DNA of 64,000 nt from Pseudomonadota bacterium (GTDB lineage: Bacteria; Pseudomonadota; Gammaproteobacteria; Burkholderiales; Gallionellaceae). Shown here piece after piece: positions 10,617 through 18,316 of the stretch. Position numbers and translations under genes: made by a program. Position 1 is the stretch's first letter. The number at the start of each line of letters is the position of its first letter. The notes beneath the pieces are model-generated. The model searched no databases. It was given only the letters and a program-made list of their open reading frames with translations, and was not told where the DNA came from. The stretch spans positions 62,001 to 126,000 of the forward strand of contig JAJZUP010000004.1 in the NCBI GenBank assembly GCA_021848465.1, in the 5' to 3' direction.

Positions 10617-12308
10617 ATGCTGGACGACGTGGTAAAGGAATACAACGCGGCAGTACTGGATACGGATCGCGCACGCGCGCTGCAGATTGTGGAAGATGCC
10701 GTTGCGCGCGGTATCAGCCCTGAGGATATCGTGTTCAAGGTGGTCATTCCCGGCCTGGACATGATGGTCAAGGCGCTGAGCGAAGGATTCGATACCAACC
10801 TGGCCCAGCATTTCATGACTTCGCAGATCGCGGCGGATGTCACCGAAAAGATGCTGGCGCAATTCAAGGCACCGCCGCAAAACGTCGGAACAGTGGTGAT
10901 CGGCACGGCGGCAGGTGATCTGCACACCCTGGGCAAGCGCATCGTGATCGGCTGCCTGAAAGCGCAGATGATCGAGGTGACGGATCTGGGGGTAAATGTC
11001 CCGGCCGAGAAGTTTGTCGACGAAGCGGTGGCCCGCGGCGCGCAGGTGATCGGCATTTCCGCGATGATGGTGCATACCGCACGCAGCGAAAATGGCGCGC
11101 TCAAGGTGCGCAGGCTGCTGAAGGAACGCGGACTTGAACGCAAGATCAAGCTGGTGGTTGGCGGCGCGCCGTTCCGTTACGACCCGGAGCTGTACAAGGT
11201 GGTGGGGGCCGACGCCTGGGCCGAAAATGGCGTGTCGGCATCGCGGGTCATCATGGACTGCATCGCCGAGGTCAAGACGCCGACCAGTACGGAGCGGCTG
11301 GTGGCGGCACTGGAGGGGAAGATACTCGACCACATTCCGGTGTTCTGTAACCTGCTCGACCAGGGCGCGCGCGAGCTGGGCATGTCGATCGAGGAATACT
11401 TTTCCAAAGGCGAGCACGTGGCCGAGTCGCAACTCCGCATGCTGAAGAAATTCGGTCACGACAATGTGTGGAGCCTGTTCTACGTGGGCAAGGAAGCAGA
11501 GCTGTTCGGCTGCAAGAAAATACGCTACGCGGAAGACGGCCCGCCCAACGTGGAGGACTACATCATCCAGTCCTACGACGACATTGCCAAGTTAAAAGTA
11601 CCGGACGACATCAGCACGCACCCGGCCTTTGCCGAGACCGCGAAATGCCTGGAAATTCTCAAACGCGAGGTGGGCGGCAAGGTGCCGATCTGCGCTTACC
11701 TGACGGCCTCCATGTCATTGCCGGCGCTGCTGATGAGCATGGAGAAATGGATGGAGCTGTTGATGATCGGCGCCCCGGCAGTGCGCGACATGCTGCTGGA
11801 AAAATGTTCCGATTTCTTCCGCAAGGAAATCGAGGCTTACCGCAAGGCGGGTGCGGACGTGCTGGTGTATGCCGATCCCTATGGCTCGACCGACATCATC
11901 CCGATGCGGCTGTTCAAGGAGCTGTCGCTGAAATGGATCAAGCGCGATCTGGAGCCGGGCGGGCTGGATGGCGTGGTGTATTACGTGGGCGGGGCGCGGT
12001 TGAACAGCGTGGCGGATGAGGTGATCCGCGAGATTGGCATCGGCGTGTTTTATCCCGGCCCGATGGAGGATATCGCCGAGTCGATGCGCATCATCAATGA
12101 CCGCGCGTTGTGTGCCGGGGTCATCAACGACATCCGGTTGCTCGACTGGACGCCTGATGAGGTGCGTGCCGAAGTGAAACGCATCGTCCAGGACGGGCTG
12201 AAGGTGGGGCACAAACTGTTTTTCGGGACGGTGGTGATGCCGTACGGCATTCCGGAAGAAAACATCAAGGCCATGATCGAGGCAGCAAAGGAATATGGGC
12301 GGGCATAG
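10617..12308 (+). CDS. Corrinoid-binding protein fused to a URO-D (methyltransferase-like) domain
   Basis: 563 residues from the ATG at 10617, which has AGGAAGGGGG upstream. Longer in-frame starts lie inside the activator gene and are rejected. Residues 1-90 form the helical cap, and 91-210 the B12 fold with D101-x-H103-x-x-G106 (GDLHTLGKRI, His103 predicted lower cobalt ligand), GISAMM and VVGGAPF. Residues about 215-563 are a URO-D/MtaA-like barrel (VYADPYGSTD, YYVGGARLN, NIKAMIEAA). MtaA-type enzymes use Zn bound by His-x-Cys and a distal Cys. No H-x-C occurs anywhere in this domain: the expected position reads YYVGG and the distal region reads LFFGTVVMPYG. Zinc-dependent methyl transfer is therefore doubtful. 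The order (corrinoid first) is the reverse of that in the chloromethane enzyme CmuA. The substrate is unknown. Confidence 0.85.
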   Translation: MLDDVVKEYNAAVLDTDRARALQIVEDAVARGISPEDIVFKVVIPGLDMMVKALSEGFDTNLAQHFMTSQIAADVTEKMLAQFKAPPQNVGTVVIGTAAGDLHTLGKRIVIGCLKAQMIEVTDLGVNVPAEKFVDEAVARGAQVIGISAMMVHTARSENGALKVRRLLKERGLERKIKLVVGGAPFRYDPELYKVVGADAWAENGVSASRVIMDCIAEVKTPTSTERLVAALEGKILDHIPVFCNLLDQGARELGMSIEEYFSKGEHVAESQLRMLKKFGHDNVWSLFYVGKEAELFGCKKIRYAEDGPPNVEDYIIQSYDDIAKLKVPDDISTHPAFAETAKCLEILKREVGGKVPICAYLTASMSLPALLMSMEKWMELLMIGAPAVRDMLLEKCSDFFRKEIEAYRKAGADVLVYADPYGSTDIIPMRLFKELSLKWIKRDLEPGGLDGVVYYVGGARLNSVADEVIREIGIGVFYPGPMEDIAESMRIINDRALCAGVINDIRLLDWTPDEVRAEVKRIVQDGLKVGHKLFFGTVVMPYGIPEENIKAMIEAAKEYGRA

Positions 12309-12954
12309 CGAAATGGGCAGGGAAGGCAGGAACTGCCTGCTTCTGGGCTGCGGAATATTGCAGAAAGAAGTCCGGTTCCTCATCGAAAAGAATTCCTGGC
12401 CGCTGGATACCGAATTCCTGGATTCCTCCCTGCACGTCAATTTTGAAAAGTTGGCGCATGCCTTGCAGACCGGGATCCTGCGCAACCGCGGGCGTGACAT
12501 CGTGGTGTTCTACGGCTGTTGCCATCCGCGCATGGACAAGATACTGGAGACGGCGCACACCTTCAGGACCGAGGGGCAGAACTGTGTGGAAATGCTGCTG
12601 GGGCGCGACAAATTCATGCAGGAGTTAAGCGACGGCGCTTTTTTCCTGATGGAAGATTGGGCGCTGCGCTGGGACGAGGCCATCGGCAAGACGTTTGGCG
12701 ATAATCCGGAGGTGGTGCGGGAAATCTTTCAACTGAGCAGCAAGTTTTTGCTTTGCCTGCGTACTCCGTGTTCCGGGAATTTCGAGCGCGAGGCCGAGGC
12801 CATCGGGCTGAAGATCGGGTTGCCAGTGCGCTGGCAGGATGTCGGGCTGGATCATCTGGAGGAGGTATTGCGTGCAGCGGTTGTGCGCAAGTTGGGCACA
12901 ACTGAGCTTGGGCAAGAAAACAATATGCGTGGAATCAAGGCCGCGAAATCATGA
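12295..12954 (+). CDS. DUF1638 domain-containing protein
   Basis: 219 residues. The start at 12295 has AAAGGA upstream and overlaps the previous gene by 14 bp; ATG 12313 is an alternative with a poorer ribosome site. Family hallmarks are LLLGCGILQKEV near the N-terminus and VVFYGCCHPRMD around residue 70, which place cysteines where a metal or corrinoid could be met. DUF1638 proteins are often encoded beside corrinoid methyltransferase genes in methanogens and anaerobes, and this is the context here. Biochemical function is unknown. The C-terminal 20 residues are polar and look disordered. The stop overlaps the next kinase by ATGA. Confidence 0.85.
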   Translation: MGGHSEMGREGRNCLLLGCGILQKEVRFLIEKNSWPLDTEFLDSSLHVNFEKLAHALQTGILRNRGRDIVVFYGCCHPRMDKILETAHTFRTEGQNCVEMLLGRDKFMQELSDGAFFLMEDWALRWDEAIGKTFGDNPEVVREIFQLSSKFLLCLRTPCSGNFEREAEAIGLKIGLPVRWQDVGLDHLEEVLRAAVVRKLGTTELGQENNMRGIKAAKS

Positions 12955-15839
12955 AAAATAGCGATAGCCCGGGACAGGATGCAATTGCAGATGCAGGGAT
13001 GGTGCTCGCCGAGTTGCGCGAGCGCGAGGCGCAGTTGCGCAGTCTCGGGGATAGTTTGCCGGACAGCTATCTTTACCAGTACACCGTTGAGGCTGGCAAG
13101 CCGATGTTTTTGTACATCAGTTCCGGGGTAGAGCGTGTAAACGGGGTACGGCCCGAACAGGTGTTGCAGGATCCCATGTGTCTGATGGGGCAAATCGAAC
13201 CCGGCCAGCTTGCCGCATATATTGAAGCGCAGGCGGTCAGCGAGCGTGAGTTGTCCGACTTTGAGATGGAGCTGCATTTATGCCGTCCGGATGGTGAATG
13301 GCGTTGGCTGCTGGTGAAATCGCGGCCACGTAAAAATGCCGAAGGACAGATTGTCTGGGATGGCATCGCCACCGACATTACCGGGCGCCATCTGTTCGAA
13401 ACGGAAATCAACCGGCTGGCACAAGCGATTGAACAAAACCCGACCGGGATACTGATCACGCGTACAGATGGCACGCTGGATTTCATGAATGAGGCCTGCT
13501 CGCGCATCAGCGGCTATCGCTTTGCGGATGCCTATGGCGGTAACCTGACGGTGCGCAACATCCTGTTCGCGAAGATGGATGAGGCCGGGTATGCGGAGGT
13601 GCTGGCGCGTTTGCATGCAGGAAAGACCTGGAGCGGAACGGTGCGCAATCGCCGTCGCAATGGTGACGAATACTGGCAACAGGCCACCGTTGCCCCGGTC
13701 TTTGACAATGAGGGGAAAGTGGCAAGCCACTTGTACCTGGTTACGGATGTTTCCGGGCAGAAGGACGCTGAAGCGATGCGTTTACGGCTGGCCGCCATTG
13801 TCGAGTCATCCCATGATGCAATTGTCGGCAAAAATCTGGATGGCATCATTACCAGCTGGAACAAGGCCGCCGAACGCATTTACGGCTACTCCGAAGATGA
13901 AGTGCTCGGCAGGCATGTCTCGGTACTCGCCCCTCCGTCCCGGCATGCTGAAATACAGCAACATCTGGACATCGTGCGGGCTGGCGGTACGGTGGTCAAC
14001 CGCGAATCGGAACGGGTGCGCAAGGACGGGGCGGTAATCCATGTTGCATTGACGCTGTCGCCGATCCGGGATGCCACCGGCGCCATTACTGGTATATCCA
14101 CCATCGTCCGGGATGTTACCGAGAAAAAACACCTGGAAGAGGAGTTGCGCCAGGCTGGCGCCTATAACCGCAGCCTGATCGAGGCGAGTCTGGACCCGCT
14201 CGTGACGATCAGTCCGGAAGGAAAGATTACCGATGTCAACCAGGCAACCGAGGCGGTGACCGGCTGCGCGCGTGCCGAGTTGATCGGCACCGATTTTTCG
14301 GATTATTTCACCGAGCCGGAACATGCCCGCGCAGGCTATCGCAAAGTGTTCCAGGAAAACTCGGTTCGGGACTATCCCTTGTCGATACGCCATAAAGATG
14401 GGCACATCACCGAGGTGCTGTATAACGCCAGCGTGTATCGCGATGAAAATGGCAATGCGCTGGGTGTGTTTGCTGCAGCGCGCGATGTGACAGAGCGCAA
14501 CAAGGCTGAAAAAGAGTTGCTGCAGAACCAGCACCATGCCGAATCGCTGTTGCGGCTTTCGCGCAATTTTGAAATGGCCCAGAGCTATCGCGATGTGCTG
14601 GCCCCGGCCGGGGATGAGATCCGGAGGGTGATCGGCTACCAGACGATCTGGGTGTTCCTGTTTTCGGATGACCGGAAATATGCCTATCCACTGGAGGCAA
14701 GCGGGGCCATGTCGGATGGCATCCTGCAGGATGAGGTAACCGCAAAACTCACCATTCCAGGCGACCCGATGCTGGAAGAAATAGCCGCTGCGGATCACAT
14801 CGTGGTGGTGGCGGATGCGCTGACCGATCCGCGCACCAACAAGGAAATCGTTTCTCATTTGAAGAATCGCACCATCGTCAATGTGCCCATCATCTTCATG
14901 GACAAGCATCTCGGTTCGGTGGGTACCGGCACTTTCGGGGATGAGGGCGTGCGACCGCCCTCGCCTGCCGAGGAGCAGTACCTGCTTGCGCTGGCCAGCC
15001 ACATGGCGGTGACGCTGGATCGGCTGCACTTGTTTTTTGAGCGCCGGAAAGCTGAAGCCAAGATTACCGAATTGAATCGCGACCTTGAGCAGCGGGTAGA
15101 AGAGCGCACCGCGCAACTGGAGGCGGCGAACAAGGAACTGGAGGCCTTCTCCTACTCGGTGTCGCATGACTTGCGCACGCCGTTGCGGGCGATCGACGGT
15201 TTCTCGCGCATCGTGCTGGACGAATACGCGGACAAGCTGGACGACGAAGGCAAGCGGCTGCTGAACATCGTGCGCAACAACTCGAACCGGATGGCGCAGC
15301 TGATCGACGACATCCTGCAATTCTCGCGCACCGGTCGGCTGGAAATTGCGTTCACCCAGGTCGACATGTCCGGCTTGGCACACGAAGTGGCGCAAGAGTT
15401 GCAGGAAACCGCGCCGAACCCGGCGCTGGAAATCCGCATCGGCGAACTGCCGCAAGTGAACGGCGACCGCACCATGCTGCGACAAGTCTTCGTGAACCTG
15501 CTGGCGAACGCGATCAAATTCAGCCGCGCACGCGAACTGCCGGTGGTTGAAGTCAAGGCGGAGCGCATCGGGGAAGAGATCATCTACTCGGTGCGGGACA
15601 ATGGCGCCGGGTTTGACATGCGCTATCAGGAGAAACTGTTCGGGGTCTTCCAGCGGCTGCACACAGTGGGGGAATTCGAGGGAACCGGGATTGGGCTGGC
15701 GATCGTGAAGCGCATCGTGACGCGGCATGGCGGTCGGGTGTGGGCCGAGGGCAAGGTCGGCGAGGGGGCAACGATTTACTTTGCCTTGCCCGCTGCGCAG
15801 ACTGCCGCGATGGACTGGCAGGGCGGGCATCATGACTAA
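12951..15839 (+). CDS. Cytosolic histidine kinase 2 (PAS x4-GAF-HisKA-HATPase)
   Basis: 962 residues with no signal peptide or membrane helix, so a soluble sensor. PAS domains lie at about 25-145, 150-270, 275-395 and 400-525, several ending in DIT/DVT-x-(R/K)-K-like linkers. Then come GAF (about 530-710, with RTNKEIVSHLKNRTIVNVP), coiled coil, HisKA with His739 and HATPase ([23 protein letters not shown]). Its GAF resembles that of kinase 1 (RTNKEIV...RTIVNVP...[11 protein letters not shown]), so the shared history is longer than the kinase module alone. Coupled by ATGA to DUF1638, it is the best candidate for reading the state of the corrinoid cassette in the cytoplasm, which is an inference from position. 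Confidence 0.92.
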   Translation: MKNSDSPGQDAIADAGMVLAELREREAQLRSLGDSLPDSYLYQYTVEAGKPMFLYISSGVERVNGVRPEQVLQDPMCLMGQIEPGQLAAYIEAQAVSERELSDFEMELHLCRPDGEWRWLLVKSRPRKNAEGQIVWDGIATDITGRHLFETEINRLAQAIEQNPTGILITRTDGTLDFMNEACSRISGYRFADAYGGNLTVRNILFAKMDEAGYAEVLARLHAGKTWSGTVRNRRRNGDEYWQQATVAPVFDNEGKVASHLYLVTDVSGQKDAEAMRLRLAAIVESSHDAIVGKNLDGIITSWNKAAERIYGYSEDEVLGRHVSVLAPPSRHAEIQQHLDIVRAGGTVVNRESERVRKDGAVIHVALTLSPIRDATGAITGISTIVRDVTEKKHLEEELRQAGAYNRSLIEASLDPLVTISPEGKITDVNQATEAVTGCARAELIGTDFSDYFTEPEHARAGYRKVFQENSVRDYPLSIRHKDGHITEVLYNASVYRDENGNALGVFAAARDVTERNKAEKELLQNQHHAESLLRLSRNFEMAQSYRDVLAPAGDEIRRVIGYQTIWVFLFSDDRKYAYPLEASGAMSDGILQDEVTAKLTIPGDPMLEEIAAADHIVVVADALTDPRTNKEIVSHLKNRTIVNVPIIFMDKHLGSVGTGTFGDEGVRPPSPAEEQYLLALASHMAVTLDRLHLFFERRKAEAKITELNRDLEQRVEERTAQLEAANKELEAFSYSVSHDLRTPLRAIDGFSRIVLDEYADKLDDEGKRLLNIVRNNSNRMAQLIDDILQFSRTGRLEIAFTQVDMSGLAHEVAQELQETAPNPALEIRIGELPQVNGDRTMLRQVFVNLLANAIKFSRARELPVVEVKAERIGEEIIYSVRDNGAGFDMRYQEKLFGVFQRLHTVGEFEGTGIGLAIVKRIVTRHGGRVWAEGKVGEGATIYFALPAAQTAAMDWQGGHHD
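15084..15767 (+). repeat. Near-identical kinase module, copy 2 of 3
   Basis: Starts at CTTGAGCAGCGGGTAGAAGA, which copy 3 shares exactly, and runs through the HATPase domain. It loses identity after GTCGGCGAGGG near the gene end. It lies 6,816 bp after copy 1 and 7,173 bp before copy 3, all in direct orientation. Confidence 0.9.
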
Positions 15840-16782
15840 TATTTTTCAGCGCATATTTTATCTGGCGTTGTTGCTGTTGGCGCTGGCGGCATGCAGCGAC
15901 AAACCGGTCGAACCGCTGCGTATCGCCACCAACATATGGCCGGGCTATGAGCCGCTTTACCTGGCGCGCGATCTCGGGGAGTTTGAGGGAACGCCGGTCG
16001 GCATGGTGGAGATGCCGTCCAATACTGAGGGCATCCGCGCCTTTCGCAACGGTGCGGTGGAGGCCGCAGCCCTGACGCTGGATGAGGTATTGATGCTGCA
16101 ACAGGATGGCATGGACGTGCGCATCCTGTTCGTGATGGACGTGTCCGACGGGGCGGACGTCGTCATGGCACGCCCAGGCATTGCCACGTTGAAGGATTTG
16201 GCGGGGAAACGGGTCGGCGTGGAGGGGTCTGCGCTGGGGGCATACATGCTGGGCCGCGCGCTGGATGCCGCCGGTCTGCATCCAGCCGATGTAAAAATCG
16301 TGCCGTTGACGGTGGATCAGCACGAGCAGGCATACCTGAGCGGGGCGGTGGATGCGGTAGTTACCTTCGAGCCAGTGCGCACCAGGCTGCTGCATGCGGG
16401 AGCGCATGTGGTTTTCGATAGTAGCCGAATCCCGGATGAGATATTCGATGTGCTGGTGACGCGCGGCGACATTCTGGAGCGGCGTCCGCAGGATTTCCAG
16501 CGCCTCAAGGAGAACTGGTTCCGGGCCGTTGCCTATTTGCATACTCATCCGGATGATGCCGCGCAGCGTATCGCCAAGCGTATCGGCATCAGCGGCAAGG
16601 AGTACCTGGACTCGCTGAACGGCCTGAAAATTCCCGATCGTGCGGAGAATACCCGGTTGCTCGAAGGGGCAGCGCCGGCCATTCTGGCACCGGCACGCCG
16701 TCTGGCTGATGCCATGCAGCAGATGAAGTTGCTGCATGCGTCGGTCAATCCGGCGGCCCTGCTTGGGCAGAAAGGCGATTGA
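15832..16782 (+). CDS. NMT1/THI5-like (SsuA-type) substrate-binding lipoprotein (orphan)
   Basis: 316 residues from the ATG at 15832, which overlaps the kinase 2 stop by 8 bp; the longer reading from 15727 lies inside the kinase. The lipoprotein signal ends in LAAC with Cys21 as lipidation site. The mature protein shows the NMT1/THI5/SsuA features IATNIWPGYEPLYLARDLG, LTLDEVLML and LAGKRVGVEGSALGAYML. Family ligands include pyrimidine precursors, sulfonates and nitrate. No transporter genes adjoin it, and the next gene is a membrane kinase whose start touches this stop (TGATG), so a sensor role is inferred. Confidence 0.85.
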   Translation: MTNIFQRIFYLALLLLALAACSDKPVEPLRIATNIWPGYEPLYLARDLGEFEGTPVGMVEMPSNTEGIRAFRNGAVEAAALTLDEVLMLQQDGMDVRILFVMDVSDGADVVMARPGIATLKDLAGKRVGVEGSALGAYMLGRALDAAGLHPADVKIVPLTVDQHEQAYLSGAVDAVVTFEPVRTRLLHAGAHVVFDSSRIPDEIFDVLVTRGDILERRPQDFQRLKENWFRAVAYLHTHPDDAAQRIAKRIGISGKEYLDSLNGLKIPDRAENTRLLEGAAPAILAPARRLADAMQQMKLLHASVNPAALLGQKGD

Positions 16783-18305
16783 TGAGGCGTCTCGCCCTTT
16801 TCTCGCTGCGCATCCTGTTCCCGCTGGCGTTTATCGCTTTTGCAGGGCTGGCCGGCTTGTATGTGACCTTGGCGGACTTGCATTCGGCAGAGCGGCGCAT
16901 CGAACGCGACGGGCAGATCACGGTTGCTTTCCTGATGTCGCAGTTGCAGGGGGAAATCAACGCCCGCGTGGGGGAATTAGGGCTGGAGGGCAGGCGCGAG
17001 GAGATCGCTGGTTTTTCCATCGTTCCCCAGATCAGGGTGCTGTTGCTGGCCGATGACCGCGGCAAGGTGCTGGCAGCGAACCACTACGCATGGCAGGGAA
17101 TGCCGCCAGCGGCGGCAGCGCCACGGTTCGACTCCCGGCAGGCCGATCTTGCCATATCCAGTCAGAAAGGGGTGCGGATGCTGACGCCGGATAGCTCCAT
17201 GATCCAGGGGTATTATCCGGTGGTACTGGGTTACGCCGGGGGCGAGCTGCGCCCTTCCCGCTTGGGGGTGGTCTATGTGGAATATGATCTCGCCGTGTTG
17301 CAGGAAGAAGCGCGCGGCGAAGCGATCAGGCAAACGGCGGGGTTCTGGGTGATTGTGGCGCTGCTGACCCTGGCCTTGTTTGCGCTGCTGCATTTGCGCG
17401 TGACGAGACGGGTGGGGAGAATTAACCGAGCGCTTGTCCGCTTTGCCTCCGGTGACCTGGATAGTCGCGCCAGGCTTGCCGGCAACGACGAAATTGCGGA
17501 GCTTGGGCGCGGGTTTGACGACATGGCCGGGAAGCTGGCCGCAGAGCGGGCTGCGGTGCAAGAGCTCACCCGCACACTGGAGGCGCGGGTGGCTGCGCGC
17601 ACGGCGGAGCTGACTGCCGCCAACAAGGAGCTTGAGTCCTACTCCTATTCGATTTCACACGATTTGCGCGTGCCGCTACGCGCGATAGGCGGCTTCGCGC
17701 GCATCCTGCAGGATGAATACGGGGGCAAGCTGGACGATGAAGGGCGGCGACTGATCAAGGTGGTGAACGACAGCACCGGGCGCCTGGCCCGCTTCATGGA
17801 GGACATTCAGGAATTTTTCAATGCCGGGCGCGCAGAAATCAAATATGCAGAAGCGGATATGGAGATGCTGGCGCGCGACGCGTTGCGGGAGCTGGAGCCT
17901 GCCATGGCTGGGCGTGCGATCACCCTGGACATCAAGCCGCTTCCGCGAGCCTATGCGGACCGGGCCATGATGCGTCGCGTGTGGTTGATCCTGTTTGCCA
18001 ACGCCGTGAAATTTTCCGCTCCCAAGACTGCCGCGCACATCGAAGCGGGAGCGGATAAGATTGGAAACGAGATCATTTACTATGTCAGGGATAACGGCGT
18101 CGGGTTTGATATGCAGTATGCCGACAAGTTGTTCGGCATGTTCATGCGCTTGCATCGGGTGGATGAGTTCGAGGGCACCGGGATAGGCCTGGCGCTCGTG
18201 AAGCGCATTTTGACGCGGCACGGTGGGCGGGTCTGGGCGGAAGGCAAGGTTGGCGAGGGGGCGGTGGTTTATTTTGCGTTGCCGGTGCGGGGTCTGCCGG
18301 CTTAA
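16782..18305 (+). CDS. Membrane histidine kinase (sensor-HAMP-HisKA-HATPase)
   Basis: 507 residues from the ATG at 16782, preceded by AAAGG; a TTG one codon earlier is possible. A membrane helix (about 8-30), periplasmic domain (31-185), second helix (about 186-206) and HAMP (207-260) precede a coiled coil and HisKA with His293 in ISHDLRVP. The HATPase has VRDNGVGF and GTGIGLAL. The kinase part is related to, but clearly diverged from, the three near-identical modules. It probably receives the signal of the NMT1-like lipoprotein immediately upstream. There is no receiver domain. Confidence 0.9.
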   Translation: MRRLALFSLRILFPLAFIAFAGLAGLYVTLADLHSAERRIERDGQITVAFLMSQLQGEINARVGELGLEGRREEIAGFSIVPQIRVLLLADDRGKVLAANHYAWQGMPPAAAAPRFDSRQADLAISSQKGVRMLTPDSSMIQGYYPVVLGYAGGELRPSRLGVVYVEYDLAVLQEEARGEAIRQTAGFWVIVALLTLALFALLHLRVTRRVGRINRALVRFASGDLDSRARLAGNDEIAELGRGFDDMAGKLAAERAAVQELTRTLEARVAARTAELTAANKELESYSYSISHDLRVPLRAIGGFARILQDEYGGKLDDEGRRLIKVVNDSTGRLARFMEDIQEFFNAGRAEIKYAEADMEMLARDALRELEPAMAGRAITLDIKPLPRAYADRAMMRRVWLILFANAVKFSAPKTAAHIEAGADKIGNEIIYYVRDNGVGFDMQYADKLFGMFMRLHRVDEFEGTGIGLALVKRILTRHGGRVWAEGKVGEGAVVYFALPVRGLPA

Positions 18306-18316
18306 AGGGGACTGTC

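Noticed and set aside
8993-12954. A classical O-demethylase or methanol:coenzyme M operon
   Set aside because: No MtaB/MttB-type substrate methyltransferase is present and the URO-D domain lacks the Zn ligands, so naming a substrate would be invention.
13806-15833. 675-residue minus-strand frame, with similar ones at 7455-9005 and 22032-22982
   Set aside because: Antisense of the repeated kinase modules; they resemble each other only because the kinases do.
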